From Methanoculleus chikugoensis (GTDB taxonomy: Archaea; Halobacteriota; Methanomicrobia; Methanomicrobiales; Methanoculleaceae), in the NCBI RefSeq assembly GCF_019669965.1, contig NZ_AP019781.1:868001-932000 (forward strand): 64,000 bases of DNA. The letters are read 5' to 3'. Position numbers and translations under genes: made by a program. Positions 54,233-61,512 of this stretch are shown piece by piece. Position 1 is the stretch's first letter; the number at the start of each line of letters is the position of its first letter. The notes under the pieces are model-generated. The model did not search any database and had not been told where the DNA came from. It saw only the letters and a list, made by a program, of their open reading frames with translations.

Positions 54233-54841
54233 TCATACGAATTCGAACACCTTGGTGAAGTTGGGCTCATACCGCACCCGGTATATCCCGGGGATAAGGG
54301 GGTCGTCGCTAATCCGAATATCATACGGATGTACGGGGCTTCCGCTCGCCTCTGCAGTATCCCACCAGTTTGTAGTATTCCACTGCACCGTCCAGTTCTC
54401 TCCGGGGTCGAGGAAGCACATCACAGCCGGAGCACATCCGCCATCGGCTATGGGCTCCCACGTGCCGCCGGTGCAATTGCCCGGCGTACATCCGGATGTG
54501 TTCGTGACCCAGTTATCAATCCACCACGGGAGTGGGCTGCCGAACCCCACGGGCTCATCGCCGCAGTTGACGATGCCGAACTCCACCACCTCCCCAATCC
54601 GGTAGACGTTCCTGTCCGTGAAGGCGTAGGTGCCGTTCACCGGCTCCCCCGGGCAGACCCCGGACGGGCCGCAGAATCCCTCGGGTACGGTGCAGGTCTC
54701 GCAGGGTTCCGGTGTCGGTTCCGGGGTGGCGTTTACGGCGGTATCGGCCGGTCCCAGACACCCGGTGGTCGCGAGGACGGCGATGAGGGCTATCATCGCG
54801 ATGCATAGGTGAATTTGTGGTTTCTCCATTTGCACGCACAT
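54233..54841 (-). CDS. Cys-rich lipoprotein, tandem copy A
   Basis: A 202-residue exported lipoprotein of a family I do not recognise by name. The signal peptide IAMIALIAVLATTGC ends in a lipobox Cys. A Thr/Pro-rich spacer (NATPEPTPEP) follows, then the Cys-rich motif CETCTVPEGFCGPSGVCPG. A beta-sandwich-like domain follows, with YRIGEVVEFGIVNCGDEP, FLDPGENWTVQWNTTNWWDT and IPGIYRVRY. The start at 54841 has GGAGG 7 nt upstream. It is the third gene of a three-copy operon. Confidence 0.82.
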   Translation of the reverse strand: MCVQMEKPQIHLCIAMIALIAVLATTGCLGPADTAVNATPEPTPEPCETCTVPEGFCGPSGVCPGEPVNGTYAFTDRNVYRIGEVVEFGIVNCGDEPVGFGSPLPWWIDNWVTNTSGCTPGNCTGGTWEPIADGGCAPAVMCFLDPGENWTVQWNTTNWWDTAEASGSPVHPYDIRISDDPLIPGIYRVRYEPNFTKVFEFV

Positions 54842-54908
54842 CCTTATGCCTCCGGGTGAATGGGACCCGTTGGGCTGCATAGCGGCCAGAGGCTGCCCGC
54901 TTCACCCG

Positions 54909-55541
54909 TCACACAAACTCGAACTCCTTGGTGAAGTTGAGGTTGTCCTCTACGTACTGTATCCGGTCCCCCGGGGATATCCCAATCCAGGGGTACCGTA
55001 TCCGGTATGTCCCCGGGATGAGGGTGGCGTTATCGTCCACCGGCCGCACCTCCCTCCCCCACTCTGGAGTATTCCAGTCTGTAGTATTCCACCGCGTCGT
55101 CTCCGTCTCTCCGGGATGGAGAGGCCATGCCATTGTTTGAACAAATCCTGCAACATGGCCGACCATCTCCCACGTACCGTCGGTATCGTTCTCCGGTGTA
55201 CCCCAGGATGCGTTTGCGATCCATCTTTCAATCAACCACGGGGATGGATGAGCAAACATTATGCGCTCATCGCCGCAGTTGACGATGCCGAACTCCACCA
55301 CCTCCCCAATACGGTAGACGTTTTTGTCCGTGAAGACGTAGGTGCCGTCCACCGGCTCCCCCGGGCAGACCCCGGGCGGGCCGCAGAATCCCTCGGGGAC
55401 GCTGCAAGTCTCGCAAGGCTCTGGTGTAGGCTCCTGTGTGGCGTTTATGGTCATGTTGATACCGGTCGGTTCTAGGCACCCGGCACTGGCAAGGACGACG
55501 AAGATTATCATTGCGATGCATGTGGGAATGCGTGGTTTCAT
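54909..55541 (-). CDS. Cys-rich lipoprotein, tandem copy B
   Basis: A 210-residue paralog of copies A and C. The lipobox is VVLASAGC. The spacer NATQEPTPEPCETCSVPEGFCGPPGVCPG and NVYRIGEVVEFGIVNCGDERIMFAHP are nearly the same as in the other copies, while the middle (WIANASWGTPENDTDGTWEMVGHV) has diverged. Several N-x-T/S sequons suggest glycosylation. The start at 55541 has cGGAG 8 nt before it. The pair of immunoglobulin-like halves suggests surface binding, but this is a guess. Confidence 0.8.
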   Translation of the reverse strand: MKPRIPTCIAMIIFVVLASAGCLEPTGINMTINATQEPTPEPCETCSVPEGFCGPPGVCPGEPVDGTYVFTDKNVYRIGEVVEFGIVNCGDERIMFAHPSPWLIERWIANASWGTPENDTDGTWEMVGHVAGFVQTMAWPLHPGETETTRWNTTDWNTPEWGREVRPVDDNATLIPGTYRIRYPWIGISPGDRIQYVEDNLNFTKEFEFV

Positions 55542-55606
55542 GGTGGTTTCTCCGTTTGCGTACACACCCTTATGCTTCCGGGGGCCGGAGTTGTCCGCTT
55601 CATCCG

Positions 55607-56260
55607 TCACACAAACTCGAACTCCTTGGATGCGTTGTTACTATACCACATATACCACACCCGGTATATCCCGGGAGTAAGAGGGTCTTCACTAATCTGA
55701 TACGAAGACCCGTCGCTCCTTTTCCGGTGATCAAACGGCTCTACGTGGTCTCCTCTTACCTTTGCGGTATCCCACCAGTCCGTAGTGTTCCACTGCACCG
55801 TCCAGTTCTCTCCGGGGTAGAGGTACACCGTCTCGCCTGTATGATACCACCCGCTGATGCCGATCATCACCCACATGCCGCCGGTGCAGTTCCCCACCGC
55901 CGGGTCACCGCAGCTCCCCTGATGAGTGACCCCGGATGCGTTTGTGACCCATTGCTGAATCACCCACGGATCTGGGGTGCCGAACGCCTTTCGTTCATCG
56001 CCGCAGTTGACGATGCCGAACTCCACCACGTCCCCGATCCGGTAGGTGTTCCTGTCCGTGAAGGCATAGATGCCGTTCACCGGCTCCCCCGGGCAGACCC
56101 CGGGCGGGCCGCAGAAGTCCTTGGGGACGGTGCAGGTCTCGCAGGGCTCCGGTGTCGGTTCCGGGGTGGTATTTACGACTGGTCCGGCCGGTCCCAGACA
56201 CCCGGCGCACGCGAGAACGGCGATGAGAACTGCAGTCAGGATGCACGGTCCGGCGTACAT
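55607..56260 (-). CDS. Cys-rich lipoprotein, tandem copy C (first in operon)
   Basis: A 217-residue paralog and the promoter-proximal copy. The lipobox is IAVLACAGC. The conserved CETCTVPKDFCGPPGVCPGEPVNGIYAF and TYRIGDVVEFGIVNCGDERK are present. The middle carries an insert with an extra Cys pair (HQGSCGDPAVGNC). Its ATG at 56260 is about 25 bp from the TATA centre, so it is probably translated from a leaderless message, unlike copies A and B, which have ribosome-binding sites. Confidence 0.82.
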   Translation of the reverse strand: MYAGPCILTAVLIAVLACAGCLGPAGPVVNTTPEPTPEPCETCTVPKDFCGPPGVCPGEPVNGIYAFTDRNTYRIGDVVEFGIVNCGDERKAFGTPDPWVIQQWVTNASGVTHQGSCGDPAVGNCTGGMWVMIGISGWYHTGETVYLYPGENWTVQWNTTDWWDTAKVRGDHVEPFDHRKRSDGSSYQISEDPLTPGIYRVWYMWYSNNASKEFEFV

Positions 56261-56265
56261 GGTTG

Positions 56266-56301
56266 GAAATCAATGTTCCACTATATACCTTTTCTGTGAC
56301 A
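56266..56301 (-). promoter_or_regulatory. promoter of the lipoprotein operon
   Basis: The minus strand reads tgtcacagaaaaggtatat with a BRE/TATA (aaaggtatata). The 19 bp recur exactly at 23772-23790. Confidence 0.6.
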
Positions 56302-56598
56302 CGCGTCTACACATCGGAGGTATCGGATCGACTCTCTCCATGAAAACAGCCGTTACGAGACGGGAAGCGGAGCCGCGCGAATGATGAGGATCCCGTATGG
56401 CAGGCGATGATCCGGTTCGCGGACGGCTCGTGGCTAAACGCCCTTTACTATGCATGTGAACGTCGTCTACGCTGTCCCGGGATGCCGGGGATCGCACGGA
56501 CCGGGCGAGAAGGCGGCTCAAATCGCGAAAATGCAACGTTCCTCTCTTAGGTAGAGGACTATCGAAACGTCGTTGTAAAAGTGTTGTGAAGGGCCGCG
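56302..56598. other. gap upstream of the lipoprotein operon
   Basis: About 300 bp with no believable gene and no repeat that I could match elsewhere in the window. Confidence 0.5.
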
Positions 56599-57012
56599 TT
56601 ACGCGAGGCCCCTCCTCGCACGCTCCTCCTCGAGGAACGCGCTCCTCTCGATGTTCTTCGCCCAGGCGATGCGGCCGCCGACGATCTGCCAGTTGCCCAT
56701 CTCCAGGACGTCGACCCCCTCGGGAACCTCCGGGACGGCCGCCCCGCCGGGCACGACGAGAACCGCCCTGTCGGCTTTGCCGGCGCTTGCGGCAGCCTCG
56801 AGTGCCTGGACGGTGCCTGCCGGGACGTTGGAAGCCATCTTCACGTTCACGAGCACCCGCTCCGTCCTGCCGGCGACCCGGCGGGAGAGCAGACCCTCCG
56901 GCTGCGCACTGCTGGCGGAAGACCATGCGAACTGCCACCCGTCCTGGGGAGAGAACCGCCGGGAGAGGGCTTTCTGGACATCAAGATACGTAGAATCCTT
57001 TATGCCACCCAT
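56599..57012 (-). CDS. hypothetical protein, possibly nuclease-like fold
   Basis: A 137-residue soluble protein not assigned to a family. The central part alternates strands and helices: RVLVNVKMASNVPAGTVQALEAAASAGKADRAVLVVPGG, then VDVLEMGNWQIV and a helical end rich in Arg/Glu. The V-x-V-K strand followed by a helix recalls the core of PD-(D/E)xK folds, but an acidic partner is not obvious. It is transcribed alone, divergent from the S24-like gene. Confidence 0.65.
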   Translation of the reverse strand: MGGIKDSTYLDVQKALSRRFSPQDGWQFAWSSASSAQPEGLLSRRVAGRTERVLVNVKMASNVPAGTVQALEAAASAGKADRAVLVVPGGAAVPEVPEGVDVLEMGNWQIVGGRIAWAKNIERSAFLEEERARRGLA

Positions 57013-57224
57013 ATCAATATCCTCTACTTTACTCTATGGTCACGTTCGAATATAAGCGTTATAGTTCTTCCTTCTCCTCATGTATTCGATGGCGGTGCCG
57101 GCGGTTCCCCTTCTCCGGGACCGGTACGGGGCCGGGAACATACGCCTATCCGGGCGGCGTGCCAGGAAAACACGGAGGAACACTTTTATCCTACCACCGG
57201 TATTATGCAGCGGGGTTTGTTAGC

Positions 57225-57857
57225 ATGGCAGAGGCAACGCAGAAAGAGGCCGGGGTTGTGGAAGCGTACGAGAATCTGGCCCGCCAGGTGCTGGATCGGC
57301 CGGAGAGCATTCCAAGTGCCATCCACAATCTCCTCCTGAAACTGGCGGAGACTCACCCGGGAGCGGTCTACTGGATCGTCCGGAAGTTCTACCAGGAGTA
57401 TCTCCGGCTCTACGTCTCCGATACCGGCTACATCGGCATCGCTGACCGATACGAGCCGGAGCTGATGTATCCGGGCGACATCGTCCTCTACATGGTGCCC
57501 GAGAGCCCGCAGCCGGACGATATCGTCCAGATCTCCTTCACCGACAAAGACGAGGTGAGCGTCTACGTCATCCACGCCCGGGTCATCAGGTGCAACGACG
57601 ACCGGTCGGTACAGGTGGCGGATACCAGCACCGGAGAGGAGTACAGGGTCGTCGACTGGAACATTCTCGGTAAACTGGTCAAAGTCATCCCGTTCGGCTC
57701 CGGGGAGTGGCAGGAACTCTTCACGGCGTCCGGCGTCCCGAAGGAGTGGATGGCAACGTCGATCGAGGAGAACATTCGTTCCGTCCAGGATTCGGAAGTT
57801 CCCGGGAAGGACGAGGCGCTCGCCGAGCTCAAGCGCCGCCTCGGGGATCTGGTGTAG
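57225..57857 (+). CDS. protein with S24/S26 peptidase-like domain lacking the catalytic Ser
   Basis: A 210-residue protein. Residues 1-60 are helical. From about 78 a strand-rich domain reads ELMYPGDIVLYMVPESPQPDDIVQISFTDKDEVSVYVIHARVI...TSTGEEYRVVDWNILGKLVKVIPF, the pattern of LexA/signal-peptidase folds. There the family has a Ser in (G)SMxPG/(N)GD, but here Tyr stands in MYPGD, and no Lys is placed as general base, so it is probably not a protease. It starts at the ATG at 57225. It may bind a ligand or act as a regulator. The assignment is by pattern. Confidence 0.6.
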   Translation: MAEATQKEAGVVEAYENLARQVLDRPESIPSAIHNLLLKLAETHPGAVYWIVRKFYQEYLRLYVSDTGYIGIADRYEPELMYPGDIVLYMVPESPQPDDIVQISFTDKDEVSVYVIHARVIRCNDDRSVQVADTSTGEEYRVVDWNILGKLVKVIPFGSGEWQELFTASGVPKEWMATSIEENIRSVQDSEVPGKDEALAELKRRLGDLV

Positions 57858-57992
57858 CGGGAACGGTTCCAGGACGCGGTTTCTCCGGATGGCGGGCTTA
57901 TCGGCCTTAATCTCGGCCGTGAGCACCACCGATCCGGTATCACCTTCCCTTTCGCGCGAAGATTTTTGAGGGGAGCGCTCTATTCCCGGTGT

Positions 57993-58973
57993 ATGAAGCA
58001 TCTGGTAGTGCTGATTATCGGCCTGCTGCTCATCCCGTCCGGAGTTCAGGCGCTCACCTTCCTCGGCGGGGGTCAGCAGGTGATCGACACCCCCATCCCC
58101 GACGACGTGGTCGCTTCGGGCGGATCCGTGACAGTCAACGCCCCCGTAGACAGCCTGACGGTCGCCGGGGGCATGGTGACGGTGGATGCGCCGGTCGCCG
58201 GCGACGTCATCGCCGCGGGAGGAACCCTGGTCATCAACGGCGATGTCGGCGGAAAGGTGCTTGCCGCCGGGGGCGATATCGAACTGAACGGGAACGCGAC
58301 GAACGCCCTCATCACCGGGGGCACGGTCAGGATCGGGGGGAATGCCGTCATAGAGCGCGACGCGTTCATCTCGGCGGGAGAGGTCACCAACGCAGGATCG
58401 GTTCTCCGCAACCTGACGGTATCGGGCGAGACGTTCAACAATCCCGGCACGGCCGGGAACGTGACGTTCGAAGAGCCGCCGGAGCCCGGACTGCTGCCCG
58501 ACCTCTTCTCGGTGCTCTTCGCCGTCGGGTTCCTTATCCTCGGGCTCCTCCTCATCCGGGGGTTCCCCGACCTCTTTGCGGCGGTGGTCGGGCAGGTCGA
58601 GAAGAGTCCGGTTCTCCTGACGGTTCTCGGGTTCGTCGCGATCGTCGTATCGGCGATCATCCTCGTCATCATCGCGATCACGATCGTCGGCCTCCCCATC
58701 GCACTCGTCGCAGGAATGCTCTTCATCGTCGCCCTGATGCTCTCGTCGCTCTTTGTTGCATACGCCCTCGGGGACGTCATCGCCTCCCGGGCAGGGTGGA
58801 GCCCGGGGCGTTCGTGGATATTTGTCCTGGGGTTCGTGATCCTGCAGGTCCTCATCTTCATCCCGCTGCTCGGGGCGATCGTTCAGATTATCGCGGTCAG
58901 TCTCGGTTACGGCGGGCTGCTCTACGCGCTCAGGAGTGCCTCTCCGTTCCGTGCCGGCGGTGGCGGGGCGTAA
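57993..58973 (+). CDS. bactofilin-like beta-helix membrane protein
   Basis: A 326-residue exported membrane protein. After the signal peptide (LVVLIIGLLLIPSGVQA), residues 35-160 are short repeats of V/I-x-Gly-Gly-x-V/L (VVASGGSVTVNAPVDSLTVAGG; VIAAGGTLVINGDVGGKVLAAGG) that should fold as a right-handed beta-helix like polymer-forming bactofilins. Four hydrophobic helices follow from about residue 170 to the end. The beta-helix would face outside. It resembles archaeal polymer-forming cytoskeletal proteins of the DUF8173 type. Its function is unknown. Confidence 0.75.
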   Translation: MKHLVVLIIGLLLIPSGVQALTFLGGGQQVIDTPIPDDVVASGGSVTVNAPVDSLTVAGGMVTVDAPVAGDVIAAGGTLVINGDVGGKVLAAGGDIELNGNATNALITGGTVRIGGNAVIERDAFISAGEVTNAGSVLRNLTVSGETFNNPGTAGNVTFEEPPEPGLLPDLFSVLFAVGFLILGLLLIRGFPDLFAAVVGQVEKSPVLLTVLGFVAIVVSAIILVIIAITIVGLPIALVAGMLFIVALMLSSLFVAYALGDVIASRAGWSPGRSWIFVLGFVILQVLIFIPLLGAIVQIIAVSLGYGGLLYALRSASPFRAGGGGA

Positions 58974-59151
58974 TATCTTTTTTCCGGCGGGTTTGCGGGG
59001 GCGCTCCCTTGCGCCCCGGCAGGGGATGTGTGGCCGTTAGCGACAAAGTTCTTGGTCTGTGGAAAGAACATGCGTTCTCCTTCTCTAGGTTAGGAGCATC
59101 TCTATTGTGTGAATAACTAGAACAGTGAAAAGACGAGAGCAAAGCCCCATA

Positions 59152-59343
59152 CAGTGGACCGTGGGAATATCGCCATGGGGGAGGGGCTGACGGGGAGTGC
59201 GAGCGGAGCGAGTTTGAGCACCGATAGGTGCGAAGGGGGCGTGCCCCCTCCCCTGTCTCTACCTTGTACACGGACACCTGTGACTCCACCTCGCCCGGCC
59301 TCCCCCCGCCGCCCCTCAGGGGCGGGGGCAGTGCGTGGCGATA
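59152..59343. repeat. TATCGCCA-bounded repeat, copy 2
   Basis: It opens with the same cagtggaccgtggga as the copy at 10197. TATCGCCA (59168-59175) and inverted TGGCGATA (59336-59343) bound a 160-bp interior that contains a GCACCGATAGGTGC hairpin (59218-59231). The interior is about 100 bp longer than in copy 1. Confidence 0.6.
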
Positions 59344-59350
59344 AGCGATG

Positions 59351-59386
59351 TTCCGATAGGAATGGAGTTCGAGCACCGCTAGGTGC
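59351..59386 (-). repeat. GCACC double-hairpin unit
   Basis: On the minus strand GCACC-N4-GGTGC (59373-59386) is followed by tcgaactcca and then TTCC-N4-GGAA (59351-59362), the same layout as at 47149-47185. Confidence 0.6.
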
Positions 59387-59499
59387 GCAGTCCCTCGAAA
59401 CCCGTACATGGGAGTTGTAACTGACCATGCGGCTCTCCCCCCCGAACAGGATTGCAAGACCCTTTTACCAAAACTCCGGCAGAAGCCTCTTCAGTGGAT

Positions 59500-60834
59500 C
59501 TACGCTATCTCCGTCCCCTCTCCCCCCGGACGCCCGACCGGCTCGATCCGTGTCCCCGGCAGGACGACCAGATTATAGGCATCATGGTCGCGGTTGAACC
59601 GGACGAGAACCCCGTAGAGCCGGACGATATCGCCGTAGGGGAGACCTTCGAGCGCGTCGCGGTTCGCGCCGCGGAGGGTCGCCGGGACGACGGCGTAGGT
59701 GGGGTCCGCAGGCGTCCCGTCGCAGACCTTGTAGACCTTCGTCCGGTTGTCGCCGAGGTTGCCGGACATCAGCGCGGCGACGACGTTGATCTTTTTGTCG
59801 CGATGCCGGCGGAGGTGCGAGAGGCGGGCGAACTTCGCCCCCGGCGGGACGCGGTAGGCGTGCTGCTTCTTTGCATCTTTCCGCAGGAGCGCTGAGGAGT
59901 ACTTGATATCGACGTTGATGAACCGGTAGCCGTCTTTCCCCGCTGCGAGGCGCTCCATCAACCGGGTCGGCCGGATGTCGCCTTTCTGCTCGAATGTCCA
60001 GCATCGGACGGGGTTGCAGGCGGTTCCCCGGATGAACGAGCAGGGGCTGTAGATCGCAGGGCCGCGCTCCGCGATCGCCCGCACGGTCTGCCGCATGGCG
60101 GTAGAGTTGGCGAGGTCGGCCGGCTCCACGACGACGATCGTCCCGTCGGGCGAAAGCCGGTCGGCGAGACCGGCGACGAGGTCGGCGCGCCGGTCGATAT
60201 CGAGATGGCGGAGTTCGTTCAGGACGTTCGAGAAGACCATGAGGTCAATCCGGTCGGGCAGGTCCCCGGCCTCGAGCGCCCCGATGTCGGCACGGATGGG
60301 TTTTTCCACCCGCACGGCGTTGCCTCGCGCCGCGGCGGCTGCCGGGACGAGGGCGTTGTAGGCCTCGAAGTGCTCCTCCGATTGCTCGACGGCATAGACC
60401 TCTGCGGAGCCGCTCCCGAGCCGCCCGAGGAGATCGATGACGGCGAGCGGCACGACTCCCGGTCCGGTGCCGAGATCGAGGATGCGCATATGAGGTTTTG
60501 CGAGCCCGCGGTCGATGATCTGCCAGAGGATGTGCTCGAACTGCACCAGGTAGACCGGCGCGTGGTAGGCCAGGTAGCCGAGAACCTGGTAGGCCTTCCG
60601 GTAACTCACCCGCTTCTCTTTCCAGTACCGGCTCTTCTGGGCGAGGATGGCGTTACGCATCCGGTCGAGCACGACCGGGTCGTCCCACGGTTTCCCGGTC
60701 TTCTTCTCGATGTAGGACTCGACCAGACGCTGGATGTAGTCCGGGATCGCCGGCTCCTCAAAGAACGCGAGCTGCCGCTCGCGCCCGGCATCGTCGACCG
60801 CTAACGGCCCTTCAACGCTACCCCGCTCGCTCAT
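59500..60834 (-). CDS. Rsm22/METTL17-like SAM methyltransferase
   Basis: A 444-residue class I methyltransferase. Motif I is MRILDLGTGPGVVPL (about 116-130). The N-terminal 110 residues are helical. A Cys-rich segment, PCSFIRGTACNPVRCW (Cys265, Cys273, Cys278), follows the catalytic fold. This arrangement characterises the Rsm22/METTL17 family, small-subunit rRNA or assembly factors that carry an Fe-S cluster. The C-terminal 120 residues contain a strand-rich domain ending VVLPGTRIEP. It is a single leftward gene next to ior. The target is inferred, not shown. Confidence 0.75.
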   Translation of the reverse strand: MSERGSVEGPLAVDDAGRERQLAFFEEPAIPDYIQRLVESYIEKKTGKPWDDPVVLDRMRNAILAQKSRYWKEKRVSYRKAYQVLGYLAYHAPVYLVQFEHILWQIIDRGLAKPHMRILDLGTGPGVVPLAVIDLLGRLGSGSAEVYAVEQSEEHFEAYNALVPAAAAARGNAVRVEKPIRADIGALEAGDLPDRIDLMVFSNVLNELRHLDIDRRADLVAGLADRLSPDGTIVVVEPADLANSTAMRQTVRAIAERGPAIYSPCSFIRGTACNPVRCWTFEQKGDIRPTRLMERLAAGKDGYRFINVDIKYSSALLRKDAKKQHAYRVPPGAKFARLSHLRRHRDKKINVVAALMSGNLGDNRTKVYKVCDGTPADPTYAVVPATLRGANRDALEGLPYGDIVRLYGVLVRFNRDHDAYNLVVLPGTRIEPVGRPGGEGTEIA

Positions 60835-60924
60835 GGCATACCAGCTCGGCAGGATGGGTTATACAGGTTGCGGCGCCCCGTTCTGCGGAAAAATAGGACT
60901 GTGGGGATGGGCGGCGGATCCCGC

Positions 60925-61512
60925 TCAGGGCGTGCCGGCGCCCTTCTCCCGGCCGAGCCGGAAGGCCGCGGTGTTGGCCTCGACGGTCTTTGGCGGCACG
61001 CATCGCCGCACCGCCTCTTCGAGGGTCTCGGGCCGGAGCGGGATCTCGCCCGACGCCGCCCCGAGCATCACGATGTTCTGCGAGAGGATGCTCCCTGCCT
61101 CCTCTGCGAGGGCCGCGGCGTCGATGCAGGTGACGTCGAGGTCGGCGAGTGCGGCGAGGATGCTCTCCTCGTCGGGGACGTCGATGCCCTGCTGGTAGAC
61201 CGACGTCGGAACGACCAGGTTCCGGTTCACGACAAGCCTCCCACCTGCCGGGAGGTAATGCCGGTAGCGGAGCGCTTCGAGGAGGTCGAAGGCGACGAGG
61301 AGATCGGCCGTCCCCGGCACGATCAGGGAGCCGTGCTCCCCGTCGATCCGGATGTGGCTCTCCACCGACCCGCCGCGCTGCGCCATCCCGTGGGTCTCGG
61401 CGCTCCGGACTGCCCGTTTCTCGATGATGCAGGCCTCGCCGAGGACGTTCGAGGCAAGAACGGTTCCCTGGCCGCCGATCCCGACGATCAGGACGTCGAA
61501 CGAGGGCTTCAT
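60925..61512 (-). CDS. iorB: indolepyruvate:ferredoxin oxidoreductase beta subunit
   Basis: A 195-residue gamma-type domain protein of 2-oxoacid:ferredoxin oxidoreductases: FDVLIVGIGGQGTVLASNVLGEA binds CoA or forms the subunit interface, and SAETHGMAQRGGSVESHIRI is the conserved core. With IorA it converts arylpyruvates to aryl-acetyl-CoA, or works in reverse. It overlaps iorA by 4 bp (ATGA at 61509). Confidence 0.93.
   Translation of the reverse strand: MKPSFDVLIVGIGGQGTVLASNVLGEACIIEKRAVRSAETHGMAQRGGSVESHIRIDGEHGSLIVPGTADLLVAFDLLEALRYRHYLPAGGRLVVNRNLVVPTSVYQQGIDVPDEESILAALADLDVTCIDAAALAEEAGSILSQNIVMLGAASGEIPLRPETLEEAVRRCVPPKTVEANTAAFRLGREKGAGTP

Larger units (their letters stand above)
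58974..59499. other. repeat-rich non-coding region
   Basis: About 525 bp without a gene. It contains the long copy of the TATCGCCA-bounded repeat (59152-59343) with a GCACC-N4-GGTGC hairpin inside it and a double-hairpin unit just beyond (59351-59386). GC-rich runs dominate, and frames on both strands look random. Confidence 0.6.

Noticed and set aside
57225-57857. Active signal peptidase
   Set aside because: No membrane helix, no Ser/Lys dyad at the expected places.
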